Positions 9,624 through 18,533 are shown, counted from the first letter of the stretch. The stretch: DNA of 64,000 bases from Cohnella hashimotonis (GCF_030014955.1 NZ_JAGRPV010000001.1:6758001-6822000); one strand, 5' to 3'. The notes: a model not told the origin generated them from the letters alone. Numbers and translations: made by a program.

Positions 9624-10340
9624 TTAATAAGCGCCCTTCTTGAGCAGCACGCTGCGTACGGTCGCGAACAAAATCTTCGTATCGAGCGCTAGCGATTTGT
9701 TGTAGACGTAGTAGAGTTCGAGATCGACGCGCTCCGGATAGCCGACGTCGCTGCGCCCGCTGACCTGCCAATAGCCGGTAATGCCGGGCTTGACCGACAG
9801 GAATTCGCGTTTTTTGTCGCGATATTCCTTGAGCTCCTGAGCGACGACCGGACGCGGGCCGACAAGGCTCATCTCGCCCTTGAGCACGTTGTACAGCTGA
9901 GGCAGCTCGTCGAGGCTGGTCTTGCGGAGGAAGCGGCCGATGCGCGTGATGCGCGGGTCTTCGTGCGCTTCGAGCTTGTAGTTGCTTGCGACGTACTTGG
10001 CGTACAGTTCCTTGTCTTCGCGCAGCAGCTGCTCGGAGTTGGTGTTCATAGAGCGGAACTTGTAAATATTGAACATGCTCGCGCCCTTGCCGATCCGGTG
10101 CTGCTTGAAAAATACGGGACCCTTCGGATCCTGGATTTTGATGATAATTGCAATGACGGCAAATACCGGGGAAAGGAGAATCAATCCGATGCCCGATCCG
10201 AGCAGGTCGATCACACGCTTGGCGCTTGCGAACAGGTAGTTGGTTCCGCTTGACTGGGCATTAGGCTGGACGATAGGCTGGGCGGACGTCGTGGCTGGGG
10301 CGCGGCTGGCGATCTCGAGCTCATTGCCGACTAAACTCAT
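9624..10340 (-). CDS. Priming undecaprenyl-phosphate sugar phosphotransferase
   Basis: A 238-residue bacterial sugar transferase of the short, monotopic type. One hydrophobic helix (about residues 44-68) precedes the cytosolic core, and the four-helix N-terminal domain of WbaP is absent. Core motifs: GPVFFKQHRIGKGA, NIYKFRSMNT, DELPQLYNVLKGEMSLVGPR and GITGYWQVSGR. The first residues (to about 38) are a poorly conserved A/S/P-rich tail. It transfers a sugar-1-phosphate from a nucleotide sugar to undecaprenyl phosphate and so starts the repeat unit. The start ATG 10340 follows GGAGGAG and lies three bases beyond the kinase stop. The sugar (galactose, glucose or an amino sugar) is unknown. Confidence 0.9.
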   Translation of the reverse strand: MSLVGNELEIASRAPATTSAQPIVQPNAQSSGTNYLFASAKRVIDLLGSGIGLILLSPVFAVIAIIIKIQDPKGPVFFKQHRIGKGASMFNIYKFRSMNTNSEQLLREDKELYAKYVASNYKLEAHEDPRITRIGRFLRKTSLDELPQLYNVLKGEMSLVGPRPVVAQELKEYRDKKREFLSVKPGITGYWQVSGRSDVGYPERVDLELYYVYNKSLALDTKILFATVRSVLLKKGAY

Positions 10341-10343
10341 TTT

Positions 10344-11036
10344 TTAATCTCCTCCGTATCCGTAGTAATTAGCGTAGCTGGATTCAATGCGGCTGCGGTT
10401 CGTATTGTTCAAGACGGCGCCGAGAATGTGCGCGCCGACGTGTTCCAGTCCAAGGCGGGTGCGGCGTACGGCCTCCTTGGTGACCTTGCCGGAGCGGGCG
10501 ACGAGGACGACGCCGTCGGACATGGCGCCGACGATCTGCGCATCCGCGAACGACGAGGCCGGCGGCGAGTCGACGACGATGACGTCGAACTGCGTCTTCA
10601 GCTCTTCAAGCAGGCTTCGCATGGCATCGGAGCCGAGCAGCTCCGAAGGATTCGGCGGCACCGTGCCGGCCGGGAGCACGTACAGGCCGGCGATATCCGT
10701 CTGCTGGATCGCGTCCTCCGGCTTGCCGCGCCGGATCAGGATGTCGCTCAGACCCGTGCGGGTCGTGCGGAAGAAAGCTTGTCCCACGGACGGCCGTCTA
10801 AGATCGGCGTCGAGCAGCAGCACGTTTTTGTTTTCTTGCGCATAGCTGATCGCCAGATTGATCGCGGTGGTCGTACGGCCTTCGCCCGATACCGCGGACG
10901 CCACGAGAATCAGCTTGACAGCTTGCCCCATCGAGGAGAACCGGATATTGGTGCGCAGCTTTTTGTAGGACTCGGACACCGAGGAACCCGGGCCCGCTTT
11001 GGCAATCTGGCGATGCTTGTTGTTTTCTCTGGTCAT
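10344..11036 (-). CDS. CpsD/YwqD-like BY-kinase-type ATPase with altered Walker A
   Basis: From ATG 11036, preceded by GGCAGGG, the protein is 230 residues, the length of separate (non-fused) capsular tyrosine kinases. Walker A' (LLLDADLRRPSV, about 74-84), Walker B (FDVIVVDSPP, about 150-159) and the C-terminal tyrosine cluster (YANYYGYG, 221-228) are present. The Walker A loop reads SGEGRTTT (50-57): arginine 54 occupies the place of the nearly invariant lysine. CSESYKKLRTN-type SESYKKLRTN near residue 21 is the usual N-terminal signature. It should partner the Wzz-like modulator two genes upstream and control chain length or export by tyrosine phosphorylation. Whether the R variant is active is open. 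Confidence 0.85.
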   Translation of the reverse strand: MTRENNKHRQIAKAGPGSSVSESYKKLRTNIRFSSMGQAVKLILVASAVSGEGRTTTAINLAISYAQENKNVLLLDADLRRPSVGQAFFRTTRTGLSDILIRRGKPEDAIQQTDIAGLYVLPAGTVPPNPSELLGSDAMRSLLEELKTQFDVIVVDSPPASSFADAQIVGAMSDGVVLVARSGKVTKEAVRRTRLGLEHVGAHILGAVLNNTNRSRIESSYANYYGYGGD

Positions 11037-11089
11037 CTGTATCCCTGCCTGTCTCTCGAATATGATTGCGGCGATCTGTGTCGCGCGAT

Positions 11090-12280
11090 TCATGCGTCGA
11101 TGCGGCTCGGCCTCAGTTGGTAGCCCGTTGCCTGGCTCGTATCGCCTGCCAATACGGAATGATAGATTTCTTCCAGCTTCTTGGTCTGCTCTGTCAAGTC
11201 GAACGATTCGCGAACTCGTTCTCTGCTTCTGGCGCTCAATCGCCGCCATAGTGCTTCGTCGCTCAGCAGACGGGAGATGCAGGCAGCGAGCCCCTGCCAG
11301 TCGCGCGGCTCGGCGAGCAGTCCGGTCTCGCCGTCGCTCACCGCCTCGGGGATGCCTCCAGTACGGAAGCTCGCTACCGGGAGCCGCATCGAGGCCGCCT
11401 CCAGGAAGGAGATGCCGAATGCCTCTTCCGCTCCGGTCTCCGTCGGCACGCTCGGCACGGAGAATACCTTTGCGCGGTTCATCCAGCGCTTCACGACCTC
11501 CGGCGGCTGCGTGCCCAAAAAACGATATTTCTTGAGCGTTCGAGCTGCGAGCTCCTCCAGCTCCGCCCGGAGCGGACCGTCACCGATCAGCACCAGCTCG
11601 GCATCCGGGTTCTCCCTTTGCACCTGGCTCATCGCCTGGATGAGATAGGCTGCGCCCTTCACCTCGACCAGACGGCCGACGAACAGCACCACGTTTTCTC
11701 TCGGCGACGCATGCTCGGGCTCGGGTTTGAACCGCACCGTATCGACGCCGATATAGTGACGAACGATCTTGTCCGCGGGGTAACCTTGTTCGATCAGCTT
11801 GCCGCGGATGAAATCCGATACGGCGATAAACAAGGCTGCGGACCGCTGGAGCTGCTCCCGCTTGCGAATGTAGTTGCGGTGCGTGTAGTAGGACTTGCGG
11901 GCATATTCGTCCTTGATCGTCGCATCGTAGCCGTGGAACGTGACGACGAGCGGGATGTGAAGGCGTCTTGCGATCGGCAAGGCCAAGGCGGCGTCGGGAC
12001 CGAAATGCGCGTGAAGCAGGCGGAAGTGCATTTGCCTGAACTTGCGCTCGATCGGGAAGCCGAGGCCCGTGGATTTGAAGAGCAGCTCGCGCATTCGGCC
12101 GCCCGCGCCGCCCGAATTCAACACGGTGACGCGTTCGGGATCGAGAGAGATCCCCGGATTTCGATTGGAGCCCGCATAGTGGGCCCGGTAGATGCGCATG
12201 CCCTCGGCCTGGGAGCGGATAAACGTCTCAGAGGGCGCCAACAGACAATCGCGATAGATCAGAATATTTCGTAACGTCAT
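11090..12280 (-). CDS. Glycosyltransferase family 4
   Basis: A 396-residue GT-B glycosyltransferase. The N-terminal half has LLAPSETFIRSQAEGM and LHAHFGPDAALALPIARR, as in colanic-acid-type transferases (WcaL/AmsK relatives). The C-terminal half has VVLFVGRLVEVKGAAYLIQA, ELVLIGDGPLRAELEELAA and EEAFGISFLEAASMRLPVAS. It lies between the Wzz-like modulator and the BY-kinase, thereby splitting that regulatory pair, which is often adjacent in Bacillales. The role is addition of one sugar of the repeat unit; donor and linkage are unknown. An SD (AAGGAGG) lies about 15 bases before ATG 12280, longer than usual, so the exact start is uncertain. Confidence 0.83.
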   Translation of the reverse strand: MTLRNILIYRDCLLAPSETFIRSQAEGMRIYRAHYAGSNRNPGISLDPERVTVLNSGGAGGRMRELLFKSTGLGFPIERKFRQMHFRLLHAHFGPDAALALPIARRLHIPLVVTFHGYDATIKDEYARKSYYTHRNYIRKREQLQRSAALFIAVSDFIRGKLIEQGYPADKIVRHYIGVDTVRFKPEPEHASPRENVVLFVGRLVEVKGAAYLIQAMSQVQRENPDAELVLIGDGPLRAELEELAARTLKKYRFLGTQPPEVVKRWMNRAKVFSVPSVPTETGAEEAFGISFLEAASMRLPVASFRTGGIPEAVSDGETGLLAEPRDWQGLAACISRLLSDEALWRRLSARSRERVRESFDLTEQTKKLEEIYHSVLAGDTSQATGYQLRPSRIDA

Positions 12281-12318
12281 GACCGGCGAGTCCCGCCTCC
12301 TTCGGTCGCCTTGGCATG

Positions 12319-13095
12319 TCAGCGCTGCTCTTCGGCGGGTCTAAGTTCCTGCTTGCCGCGTACCGCGTTCTCTCTGGCGAACGGAATCGCGGTGCGTAAT
12401 TTGCCTTGCGCCAGATCCTTTTGCTTAATCTTGCCGATGGTGGCGAGCATCGTGATGCCGAGCTCGCTCTCGAGGTCGTCCTCAGTCCGGATCTTATCGT
12501 CCAGGTAATCGACAAGGAACGCGATGCCGAGACCAAGCAAAGCTGCAAGCAGGAAGCTGAATATATACAGGACCGTATGACTGCTGTTGATCGGGCCCGG
12601 CGCGGCCAGCGGATCCGGCTCGGTGAGCACCGTGATGTTGTTAAGCTTCATGAGCTCGGTGACGCTGCCGCGGAAGGCGTTGGATACGCCGCCTACGATT
12701 TGCACGGCCGTTTCGTAGCTGTCGGCCTTGGCGACCAGCGTGATAATCTGCGCATCCTTCATCGTATTGACTGCGACCTTCTCGCTGATCTGCGATGCCG
12801 TCATACCCAGCTCGGGGTGTTTGTCCGCGACGGTCTTCATGACCGAAGGAGACTTGATGATCTGCTTGTAGGTGTTGATGAGCATGAGGTTCGTATTGAT
12901 AGAGTTCTGGTCGATGACCTGCTGTCCCGCGACCGTCGATTCGGTTTTGTTGACGATCAAGTCCGTCGACGCCTGATAAACGGGCTTCACGTACTTGTTG
13001 GTGTAAACGTAGGCGGCCGTGCAGATGACGACGATCAGCAAGGCAGGGATCCACCAGTATCTCTTGACGACCTTGAGGTAATGCTGCAGCTCCAT
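12319..13095 (-). CDS. Wzz/YveK-type chain-length and kinase modulator
   Basis: The start is ATG 13095, with the SD GGAGG nine bases upstream; the frame stays open another 285 bases upstream, but that part is basic and not family-like. The 258-residue protein has two membrane helices (about 14-31 and 174-196) around an extracytoplasmic domain (YVKPVYQASTDLIVN, YKQIIKSPSVM). A proline-rich stretch (PDPLAAPGP) precedes helix 2, as in Wzz proteins. The cytoplasmic tail (DYLDDKIRTEDDLESELGI) is the kinase-activating region of TkmA/CapA proteins. It is the first gene of the operon. Confidence 0.88.
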   Translation of the reverse strand: MELQHYLKVVKRYWWIPALLIVVICTAAYVYTNKYVKPVYQASTDLIVNKTESTVAGQQVIDQNSINTNLMLINTYKQIIKSPSVMKTVADKHPELGMTASQISEKVAVNTMKDAQIITLVAKADSYETAVQIVGGVSNAFRGSVTELMKLNNITVLTEPDPLAAPGPINSSHTVLYIFSFLLAALLGLGIAFLVDYLDDKIRTEDDLESELGITMLATIGKIKQKDLAQGKLRTAIPFARENAVRGKQELRPAEEQR

Positions 13096-13342
13096 TCTAG
13101 ATAGCCTCCGCTTCGTTTTGTATGATTTCCTGCGTTTTGCCGGATTGGGAGATTCGGACGATCCCGACGAGCCGGGACCCTGGGAGGAAAGTGATGTTAT
13201 GTAGGTTCGGGTCGCCCCTTTCGCCTGTTCGCCCGTCTCTCTCATTCTTGACCCCAACTTAAACCTCTGACTCCGTATCTGAAACAAACATGCATATATT
13301 GGTAACGGTTTCAAGTGGGTTTTCTCATTTTTAAAAAACGCG
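13096..13342. other. Leader region of the polysaccharide operon
   Basis: About 250 bases lie between the terminator of the beta-helix gene and the first operon start. The promoter of the polysaccharide operon should be here or upstream. I see no convincing sigma-A pair, no JUMPstart/ops element and no riboswitch that I recognise. Confidence 0.4.
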
Positions 13343-13375
13343 AAAAAGCGCGCCGTTATCGCATCGGCGCGCTTT
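13343..13375 (-). terminator. Rho-independent terminator after the anchored beta-helix gene
   Basis: On the minus strand a GC-rich stem AAGCGCGCCG / CGGCGCGCTT with a nine-base loop is followed by a T run (TTTTTCG). It starts 15 bases after the stop at 13390 and separates the beta-helix genes from the polysaccharide operon. Confidence 0.85.
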
Positions 13376-13389
13376 GTCAATTAGAATTA

Positions 13390-14592
13390 TTAAAATCCCG
13401 TATTTCCTTCCAGATGGATATTGCCGCCCTTGAAATTGGTTGGCGCTTTGCTAGAATCGCTGAGAACGTTATTCGAGAAATAAATGTTGCCCAAGTCCCC
13501 GTCTCCCCACACTCCGATGCCGTCGTTCACGGCGTTTTTGATCGTATTCGCTTCGAAGGTGATATCGTCCAGCTTGCCCTGGGACGCGTAGACCAAAATG
13601 TTCGGGTGATCGCTGTCCTTGCGCATGCCCGTATGCTCGATCGTATTTTTTTGCACGGTGACGTTTTTCGTGTCGGCCGTCTCCCATTCCTTCTCGACGG
13701 AGATATAAATGCCGGCCATCTCCGTGCGCTGGATCGTATTGCCCTCGATCGTGACGTCCTCGCCGCCAACGACGGATATGCCTCTCGCCTTCGAGTCGTA
13801 GCCGACGTCATTGTCCACGATTGTCACGTCGTTCGTTACCGCCCGGTCCTTCAGGTAGCTGACGACCGCGATGGCGTCGTCTCCCGTGCCGGATACTTTG
13901 TTGTTCTCGATTCGGATGCGGGAGCTTCCGTCCGTGATGTGAATACCGTCGGCCCCCGTATTCTCGATCAGGTTGTTCGCAATGACGCCGTCCTCGGAAG
14001 ACTCCTGCACGAGAATGCCCGCCGTGCTCGCCTTGTCGACATGTACGTTTTCGATGCGAAAGCCGCTCGCATCCCTGACCGTGATGCTATTTTTGGCATT
14101 CTCGCCGTTGCCCCGCTTAACCGTCTTCTCATAGACGTGACTCAAGTCGCTCAGCGAAGGACCGCTGCCCTCCAGGTCGATCGAGCCGCGCTTCGGATCG
14201 GTGGATACGATGACCGTCTTGTCGGCGCCGGCTCCCTGCACCTGGACGCCGTCGATGACCCAGAGGTCGTCGATGCGGTATTCCCCTTCGGACAGGCGAA
14301 GCTGAAGTCCGTCCTCCCTGGCTTTTTGCGTGCAAGCCTTGAGCGTCTCCAGATCGTCGTCGCGATCGTCCGCGCCCGCCAGGCAGAGCAGCGCGCCGTC
14401 CTCGATCGTCCAGCGCGTTTCTTCCGACGGTTCCGGGGAGGACGAAGCCTCTTGCGAAGAGGAGGGCGCAGGGGTGTCGTCCGGCTCCGCTCCCTTCTCG
14501 CCGCCGCGCGGCCACAACAAGACAATGGCCAGCACCAGCAGCAATGCGATTCCAGATCCTAGCGCATAGCGTTTTTTCCGGATTCTCTCCAT
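13390..14592 (-). CDS. Membrane-anchored right-handed beta-helix protein
   Basis: A 400-residue protein. MERIRKKRYALGSGIALLLV opens a single N-terminal membrane helix (about 12-28), followed by an acidic, S/P/E-rich linker (about 30-60). The rest is a right-handed parallel beta-helix with short repeated rungs, for example ADGIHITDGSSRIRIENNKV, GISVVGGEDVTIEGNTI and GIGVWGDGDLGNIYFSNNVL. Such folds occur in pectate lyases, rhamnogalacturonases and alginate epimerases. The next gene upstream (14805-16514) is a clear paralogue over the whole helix, with the same ending NTGF. I infer an enzyme or binding protein acting on the cell's own polysaccharide at the outer membrane face. The reaction cannot be assigned from motifs I can see. 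Confidence 0.75.
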   Translation of the reverse strand: MERIRKKRYALGSGIALLLVLAIVLLWPRGGEKGAEPDDTPAPSSSQEASSSPEPSEETRWTIEDGALLCLAGADDRDDDLETLKACTQKAREDGLQLRLSEGEYRIDDLWVIDGVQVQGAGADKTVIVSTDPKRGSIDLEGSGPSLSDLSHVYEKTVKRGNGENAKNSITVRDASGFRIENVHVDKASTAGILVQESSEDGVIANNLIENTGADGIHITDGSSRIRIENNKVSGTGDDAIAVVSYLKDRAVTNDVTIVDNDVGYDSKARGISVVGGEDVTIEGNTIQRTEMAGIYISVEKEWETADTKNVTVQKNTIEHTGMRKDSDHPNILVYASQGKLDDITFEANTIKNAVNDGIGVWGDGDLGNIYFSNNVLSDSSKAPTNFKGGNIHLEGNTGF

Positions 14593-14744
14593 CCCGACCT
14601 CCAGTTGGCTCTTTGTATAGATTTATCGGACTTACCAGAGTTTCACCCCTTATGCACCTGGGTAAAACAATCTCGCACATTAAAAATCGTTAAGATGACG
14701 CGAAAACGGAAGCAAAATATTGCGAAAACAGAAGCAAAAACAAT

Positions 14745-14773
14745 AAAAAAACCAACCCGGATATCCGGATTGG
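14745..14773 (-). terminator. Rho-independent terminator after the secreted beta-helix gene
   Basis: The minus strand forms a near-palindrome (CCAATCCGGAT / ATCCGGGTTGG, one G.U pair), with a very tight loop, followed by seven T residues. It lies about 30 bases beyond the stop at 14805. Confidence 0.8.
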
Positions 14774-14804
14774 CGTCGTTTTATTTATCAGCCTATCAGC
14801 GCTA

Positions 14805-16514
14805 TTAAAATCCCGTATTGTTGCTCAGATGAATGGTGCCCGCCTTGAACGTCGTATTCGCTCCTACCGCGTTAATCAACGTATTTTTCGTAAAGTAGAT
14901 ATCCTTGATCTGTCCGTCGCCCCATACGCCGATTCCGCGATGGGCCGCGTTCTTGATCGTGTTGCCCGCGAACGTCACATTGTCGATAACACCCTGCGAG
15001 GCGTAGATCAGCACATTGGGATGATTTTCTGGCTCGTGAATGCCCGCATGGTCGATTGTATTGTTCTTCACCGTAATCCGGTCGACGTTAACCGTGTTGT
15101 AATTGGCTTCGACAGCAATATAGATGCCCGCCATATGCGTGTCCTTTACCGAGTTGTCTTCGATCAATACGTCCGTGCCTCCGACGACCGCGATGCCGCG
15201 CGCCTTGGAGAGGTATCCGACGTCGTTGCCGCGGATCGTGACGTCATGCACCGCAGGACCGTCCTGCGCGTAGCTGACGACTGCGATCGTATCGTCCCCC
15301 GTCGCTTTGACCGTATTTTTCTCAATCAAGATGTCGCTGCTGCCGTCCGTAATATGGATGCCGTCCGCACCGGTCGAATCGACGGTGTTGTTCGTGATGG
15401 TGCCGCCCTTGGCCGCGCCCTGGACAAGAATGCCTGCCGTGCTCGACTTGTACACGTAGACGCCGTCGATCGTGAAGTTCGTCGCTCCGCGTACGGTAAT
15501 GCTGTTCTTCTCATTGGAGCCGTCGCCCCGCGCGACCGTCGTCTGATAGACATGCTTGACGCCGCTCAGTTTGGCATTGTTCCCCTTCAGATCGATCGAG
15601 CCGTTCTGCGGGTCCGTCGATATCAGCGTCGTCTTCGTCATGCCCGCGCCGATCAGCTTGACGCCATTGAGGGTCAAGATCTTGCTCAGCTGATATTCGC
15701 CGGCCGGCACGGAGACGTATTTGCCCTGTGCCTTCGCCTTGTCCAGGCAGGCTGCGAATGCGCCGTAGTCGTCTTTGCCGTCGTTCGCCACAGCCCCGCA
15801 GCTCGTTACGGACAGCGCGTAAGAATTGGCATTGGCCGCCACGGCAACCGTTGGCTTCGCTACGGAAGAAGCAGCGGGCTTCGCAACCTGCGTCGCTGCC
15901 GGCTTGACCGCGTTCGACGTCGCCGCGGCCTTCACCGTCGACGAAGCGTTGACCGCCGTGAACGTAATTTCCGGATCCCACAATGTATGGTCGTTGTTCA
16001 TCGATGCCCTGCTGTTGACTTCAAAGTAAATCGCCGTTCCCTTCTCAACCGCGACCGGTTTCACCTCTGGCGAATTGCCGTCTGTCGTGCTCACGACGGC
16101 GCTCCACAGCGTCGTCTTGTCCTTTTTAATCGTGGCGAGGATGCCGTCGCCTTTGTCGTCGCCTTTTTTGACGGTACCGCCGATCGTGACCGTACCCTTG
16201 CCGGGCGACACCCACTTGCGTACGGCGTCGAAGTCCTTGCTCGGGTGCATCGCGTCCTTGCTCACCCAAGGATATCCGCTGTCCGCCGCCGCTTGCCAGC
16301 GGGTGTCGTCCGCATTATATGCGAGATTGCTATAAACCGAGCCTGCGCTTTTCTGATAGAACCACTGGTTCCGCCCCTGCGTGACCGAAAAGTCTTGCGG
16401 AGCGGCATATAAACTGCTAACGCTGACGGCTTGCGCGTCCTTTACGGACACAATCGAATTCGAAAGCCCAAGACCCAGGGCGAGCGCCATTGCCGTCAAA
16501 CCGATTTTTTTCAA
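14805..16514 (-). CDS. Secreted right-handed beta-helix protein with N-terminal beta-sandwich-like domain
   Basis: I choose the TTG at 16514: the SD GGAGG is nine bases upstream and it gives a proper signal peptide (MKKIGLTAMALALGLGL, cleavage after AQA at about 29). The mature part has an N-terminal domain (about 41-188: DFSVTQGRNQWFYQK to DHTLWDPEITFTAV), an A/K/P/T/V-rich linker (about 190-236), and a beta-helix paralogous to the adjacent anchored protein. The N-terminal domain is the same family as the two C-terminal repeats of the secreted protein at 55027-57594, and I infer carbohydrate binding. It is probably a polysaccharide-modifying or -binding protein encoded beside the polymer's biosynthesis operon. 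The in-frame extension to an ATG at 16649 is not supported by an SD. Confidence 0.78.
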   Translation of the reverse strand: MKKIGLTAMALALGLGLSNSIVSVKDAQAVSVSSLYAAPQDFSVTQGRNQWFYQKSAGSVYSNLAYNADDTRWQAAADSGYPWVSKDAMHPSKDFDAVRKWVSPGKGTVTIGGTVKKGDDKGDGILATIKKDKTTLWSAVVSTTDGNSPEVKPVAVEKGTAIYFEVNSRASMNNDHTLWDPEITFTAVNASSTVKAAATSNAVKPAATQVAKPAASSVAKPTVAVAANANSYALSVTSCGAVANDGKDDYGAFAACLDKAKAQGKYVSVPAGEYQLSKILTLNGVKLIGAGMTKTTLISTDPQNGSIDLKGNNAKLSGVKHVYQTTVARGDGSNEKNSITVRGATNFTIDGVYVYKSSTAGILVQGAAKGGTITNNTVDSTGADGIHITDGSSDILIEKNTVKATGDDTIAVVSYAQDGPAVHDVTIRGNDVGYLSKARGIAVVGGTDVLIEDNSVKDTHMAGIYIAVEANYNTVNVDRITVKNNTIDHAGIHEPENHPNVLIYASQGVIDNVTFAGNTIKNAAHRGIGVWGDGQIKDIYFTKNTLINAVGANTTFKAGTIHLSNNTGF

Positions 16515-17259
16515 AATAAATAACCTCCGTATGTTTGGATATGATTGATGCAGGGTAAAGACGGAGTAATAGCAAGAAGTGTATACTAAACGACAGCTAT
16601 ATTTGATATATCGGTTATACATAGGTTTGCATGAATACAATGGCAGCAATCCGACATGCCATTTGTTTCCTGCGACCTATTTTAGCATGCTTTTTCAGAT
16701 TTTAAAGCAAAGAAATTATAATCTATTTTTAATAGAAGAAACACGATTCTGAGAACACCGATCAAGGAGGAAAATGGAAGACTCGCGGGAGGATGGCATG
16801 CAGGCGTTTTAAACAAACGTTCAATACAACGAACATTAATATACCATGTATTCCAAATTCATGTACATATTAAATCTGCTTTATGATAAAAAGTTAATAA
16901 TTGGCGTTTGATGCAAAAAAAGAATGCTGCGTGCTGTTAGGCGCGCGCATTCTTTTTATGCGTTGTTGCGGAGCCCGCACTCAGGAACGGGCATTAGCGC
17001 ATGGACAGCCTCGCCCGCCGCTCGCGCGATGCTCATATTAGCGCAGACTTGCGCTCAGCTTCCCCCCTCTCCCCACTTACAAGAGGCGCAGGTTTGGCAG
17101 GCCGATAGCAGGAAAAGCAAGCGCAAGCCCCGTATCTCGGAGCAAGCCCCTCCGGGACAGCCCCGAGACACTCGCTCCCGCGCGATTGGACGCCTCCCTC
17201 TCGGCATGCGATAGCGTTCGCTCCCACGCGATTGGGACGTGCCCCTGCTCTTTTCAAAC
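16515..17259. other. Intergenic region, AT-rich then GC-rich
   Basis: The first 440 bases are clearly AT-richer than the rest of the window and must hold the promoter of the secreted beta-helix gene; I could not fix its elements. A bidirectional hairpin lies at 16913-16957. The GC-rich remainder holds an imperfect direct repeat (CGCTCCCGCGCGATTGG near 17171 and CGCTCCCACGCGATTGG near 17220). I see no gene on either strand. Confidence 0.5.
16913..16957. terminator. Bidirectional hairpin terminator
   Basis: AAAGAATGC pairs with GCATTCTTT, with an A run on the left and a T run on the right, so it can act in either direction. On the minus strand it could end transcripts coming from the hypothetical gene at 17260-18348. 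Confidence 0.6.
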
Positions 17260-18348
17260 TTATGTAAGTCTTCTTCGTTCATCCGCCGTACGCCCGACCG
17301 ACGGCTCCGCCGTCGCGAGCGAACGGCACATCGCCAGATAAGACTCGCGCGCTTCGGGCGTCCAGCCGTTCCGATACCTTTTCTCCCAGGCTCGTTCGTC
17401 CTGTTGGAGGAATGCCTCGATGGCCGCAATCGGCTTCCTATGCGCCGAATCCGGGCGCATGCGCTGCGCATGACGCAAATAGTCGCCGATGACGGGCATG
17501 GCCTGCTCGTAGTCGTCGATGTCCTCGGCCGGACCGCCGGCGATCAGCGCGGACAAAATGCCGCCCGCACCCTCCAAAAGCGCCGGGTCGATCGCATCCT
17601 CGCCGAGCGCCTCCTCCAAATCTCCCTTAAGCGCGCAAGTATAAGCGAGCAGACCGTCGCCGATTCGATTGCGAAAACCTTCGCGTAGCAGCCAATCCCG
17701 AATCTCCTGCGTCTCCGGGTCGAGGCGCTCGACCAAGTAAATGCGTCCCCAGCCGTCCACGCACCGCGCGAGCTCGCAGAGCAATTTGCTGGACTGCTCC
17801 ATGCTCAAGAGCGCCGAAGCCGCATACAGCGTGAATTCCTCGTGCTTGCCCAGCGTGAACGCCAGCTCCCTGTGCCGATCGCTGCCGTATTGGCTCAGGA
17901 GGGCAAGTCCGAACTTCACGACATTGCGGTGCACGCCGTGCCGCGCCATCCACAATGCCTCTTCGTACAAATTGCCGGCATTCAGTCCCGGCAGCTTATG
18001 TAAAGCCTGGAGCGCCGGACTGATCGCATCCAGCGATTCCTCGCGCATAAGCGCGAGATAGGCGGCTCTTCGGTTGCGGACGTTGCGGTCGCGGCTGAGT
18101 CGGATGAGCAGGCGTGCCAATTCCTTGGCGGCGCCTTCATCCTCGATGGAGCCGATCGGCCCGATTCCCTCCAGGCTTTGCTGGCGCAGCGCTTCCTTGC
18201 GTTCGGGCTTGTCCGCGTATTCGTCGTCGTCGGGCAGCGTCTGGGACTTCAGCTTGCCGTCTTGGTCTGTTCGAAGGACGATCGTGTCGAAGACGGACGG
18301 CTTGCCTGCCCAGGGATACAACGAAGCGACGGCAGTATTGCGAAGCAT
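17260..18348 (-). CDS. Hypothetical helical-repeat protein
   Basis: I do not recognise the family. The start ATG 18348 is chosen because AAGGAAG lies eight bases upstream; in-frame ATGs at 18459 and 18471 lie beside a terminator and lack an SD. The 362-residue product is soluble and almost entirely helical. It has HEAT/ARM-like stretches (NRRAAYLALMREESLDAISP, LYAASALLSMEQSSKLLCEL, GDLEEALGEDAIDPALLEGA) and an N-terminal part MLRNTAVASLYPWAGKPSV. No catalytic motif, signal peptide or membrane helix is visible. It is transcribed away from the SWIM/SNF2 pair. A protein-binding scaffold is possible but unproven. Confidence 0.65.
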   Translation of the reverse strand: MLRNTAVASLYPWAGKPSVFDTIVLRTDQDGKLKSQTLPDDDEYADKPERKEALRQQSLEGIGPIGSIEDEGAAKELARLLIRLSRDRNVRNRRAAYLALMREESLDAISPALQALHKLPGLNAGNLYEEALWMARHGVHRNVVKFGLALLSQYGSDRHRELAFTLGKHEEFTLYAASALLSMEQSSKLLCELARCVDGWGRIYLVERLDPETQEIRDWLLREGFRNRIGDGLLAYTCALKGDLEEALGEDAIDPALLEGAGGILSALIAGGPAEDIDDYEQAMPVIGDYLRHAQRMRPDSAHRKPIAAIEAFLQQDERAWEKRYRNGWTPEARESYLAMCRSLATAEPSVGRTADERRRLT

Positions 18349-18475
18349 ACGGATATCTTCCTTCCGACCGGCAATCGGTCTGGCCGTATCAAGCCGGATT
18401 GCCGTTACGTATGTATTACCCGCCTGGGAGATATTGCATCGGGAAAAACCGGCCGGCATACGTCGAAGCATGCAA

Positions 18476-18508
18476 AAACGAGACGCACGGATCCGCCCGT
18501 CTCGCAGG
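18476..18508 (-). terminator. Rho-independent terminator of a gene remnant
   Basis: On the minus strand CGAGACG pairs with CGTCTCG around a 12-base loop and is followed by TTTTT. It lies 26 bases beyond the stop at 18534 and upstream of the start of the hypothetical gene, so it belongs to the short coding-like stretch at 18534-18650, not to the gene downstream. Confidence 0.7.
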
Positions 18509-18533
18509 AGATAAGCACGCAAACTTCGTCTGC

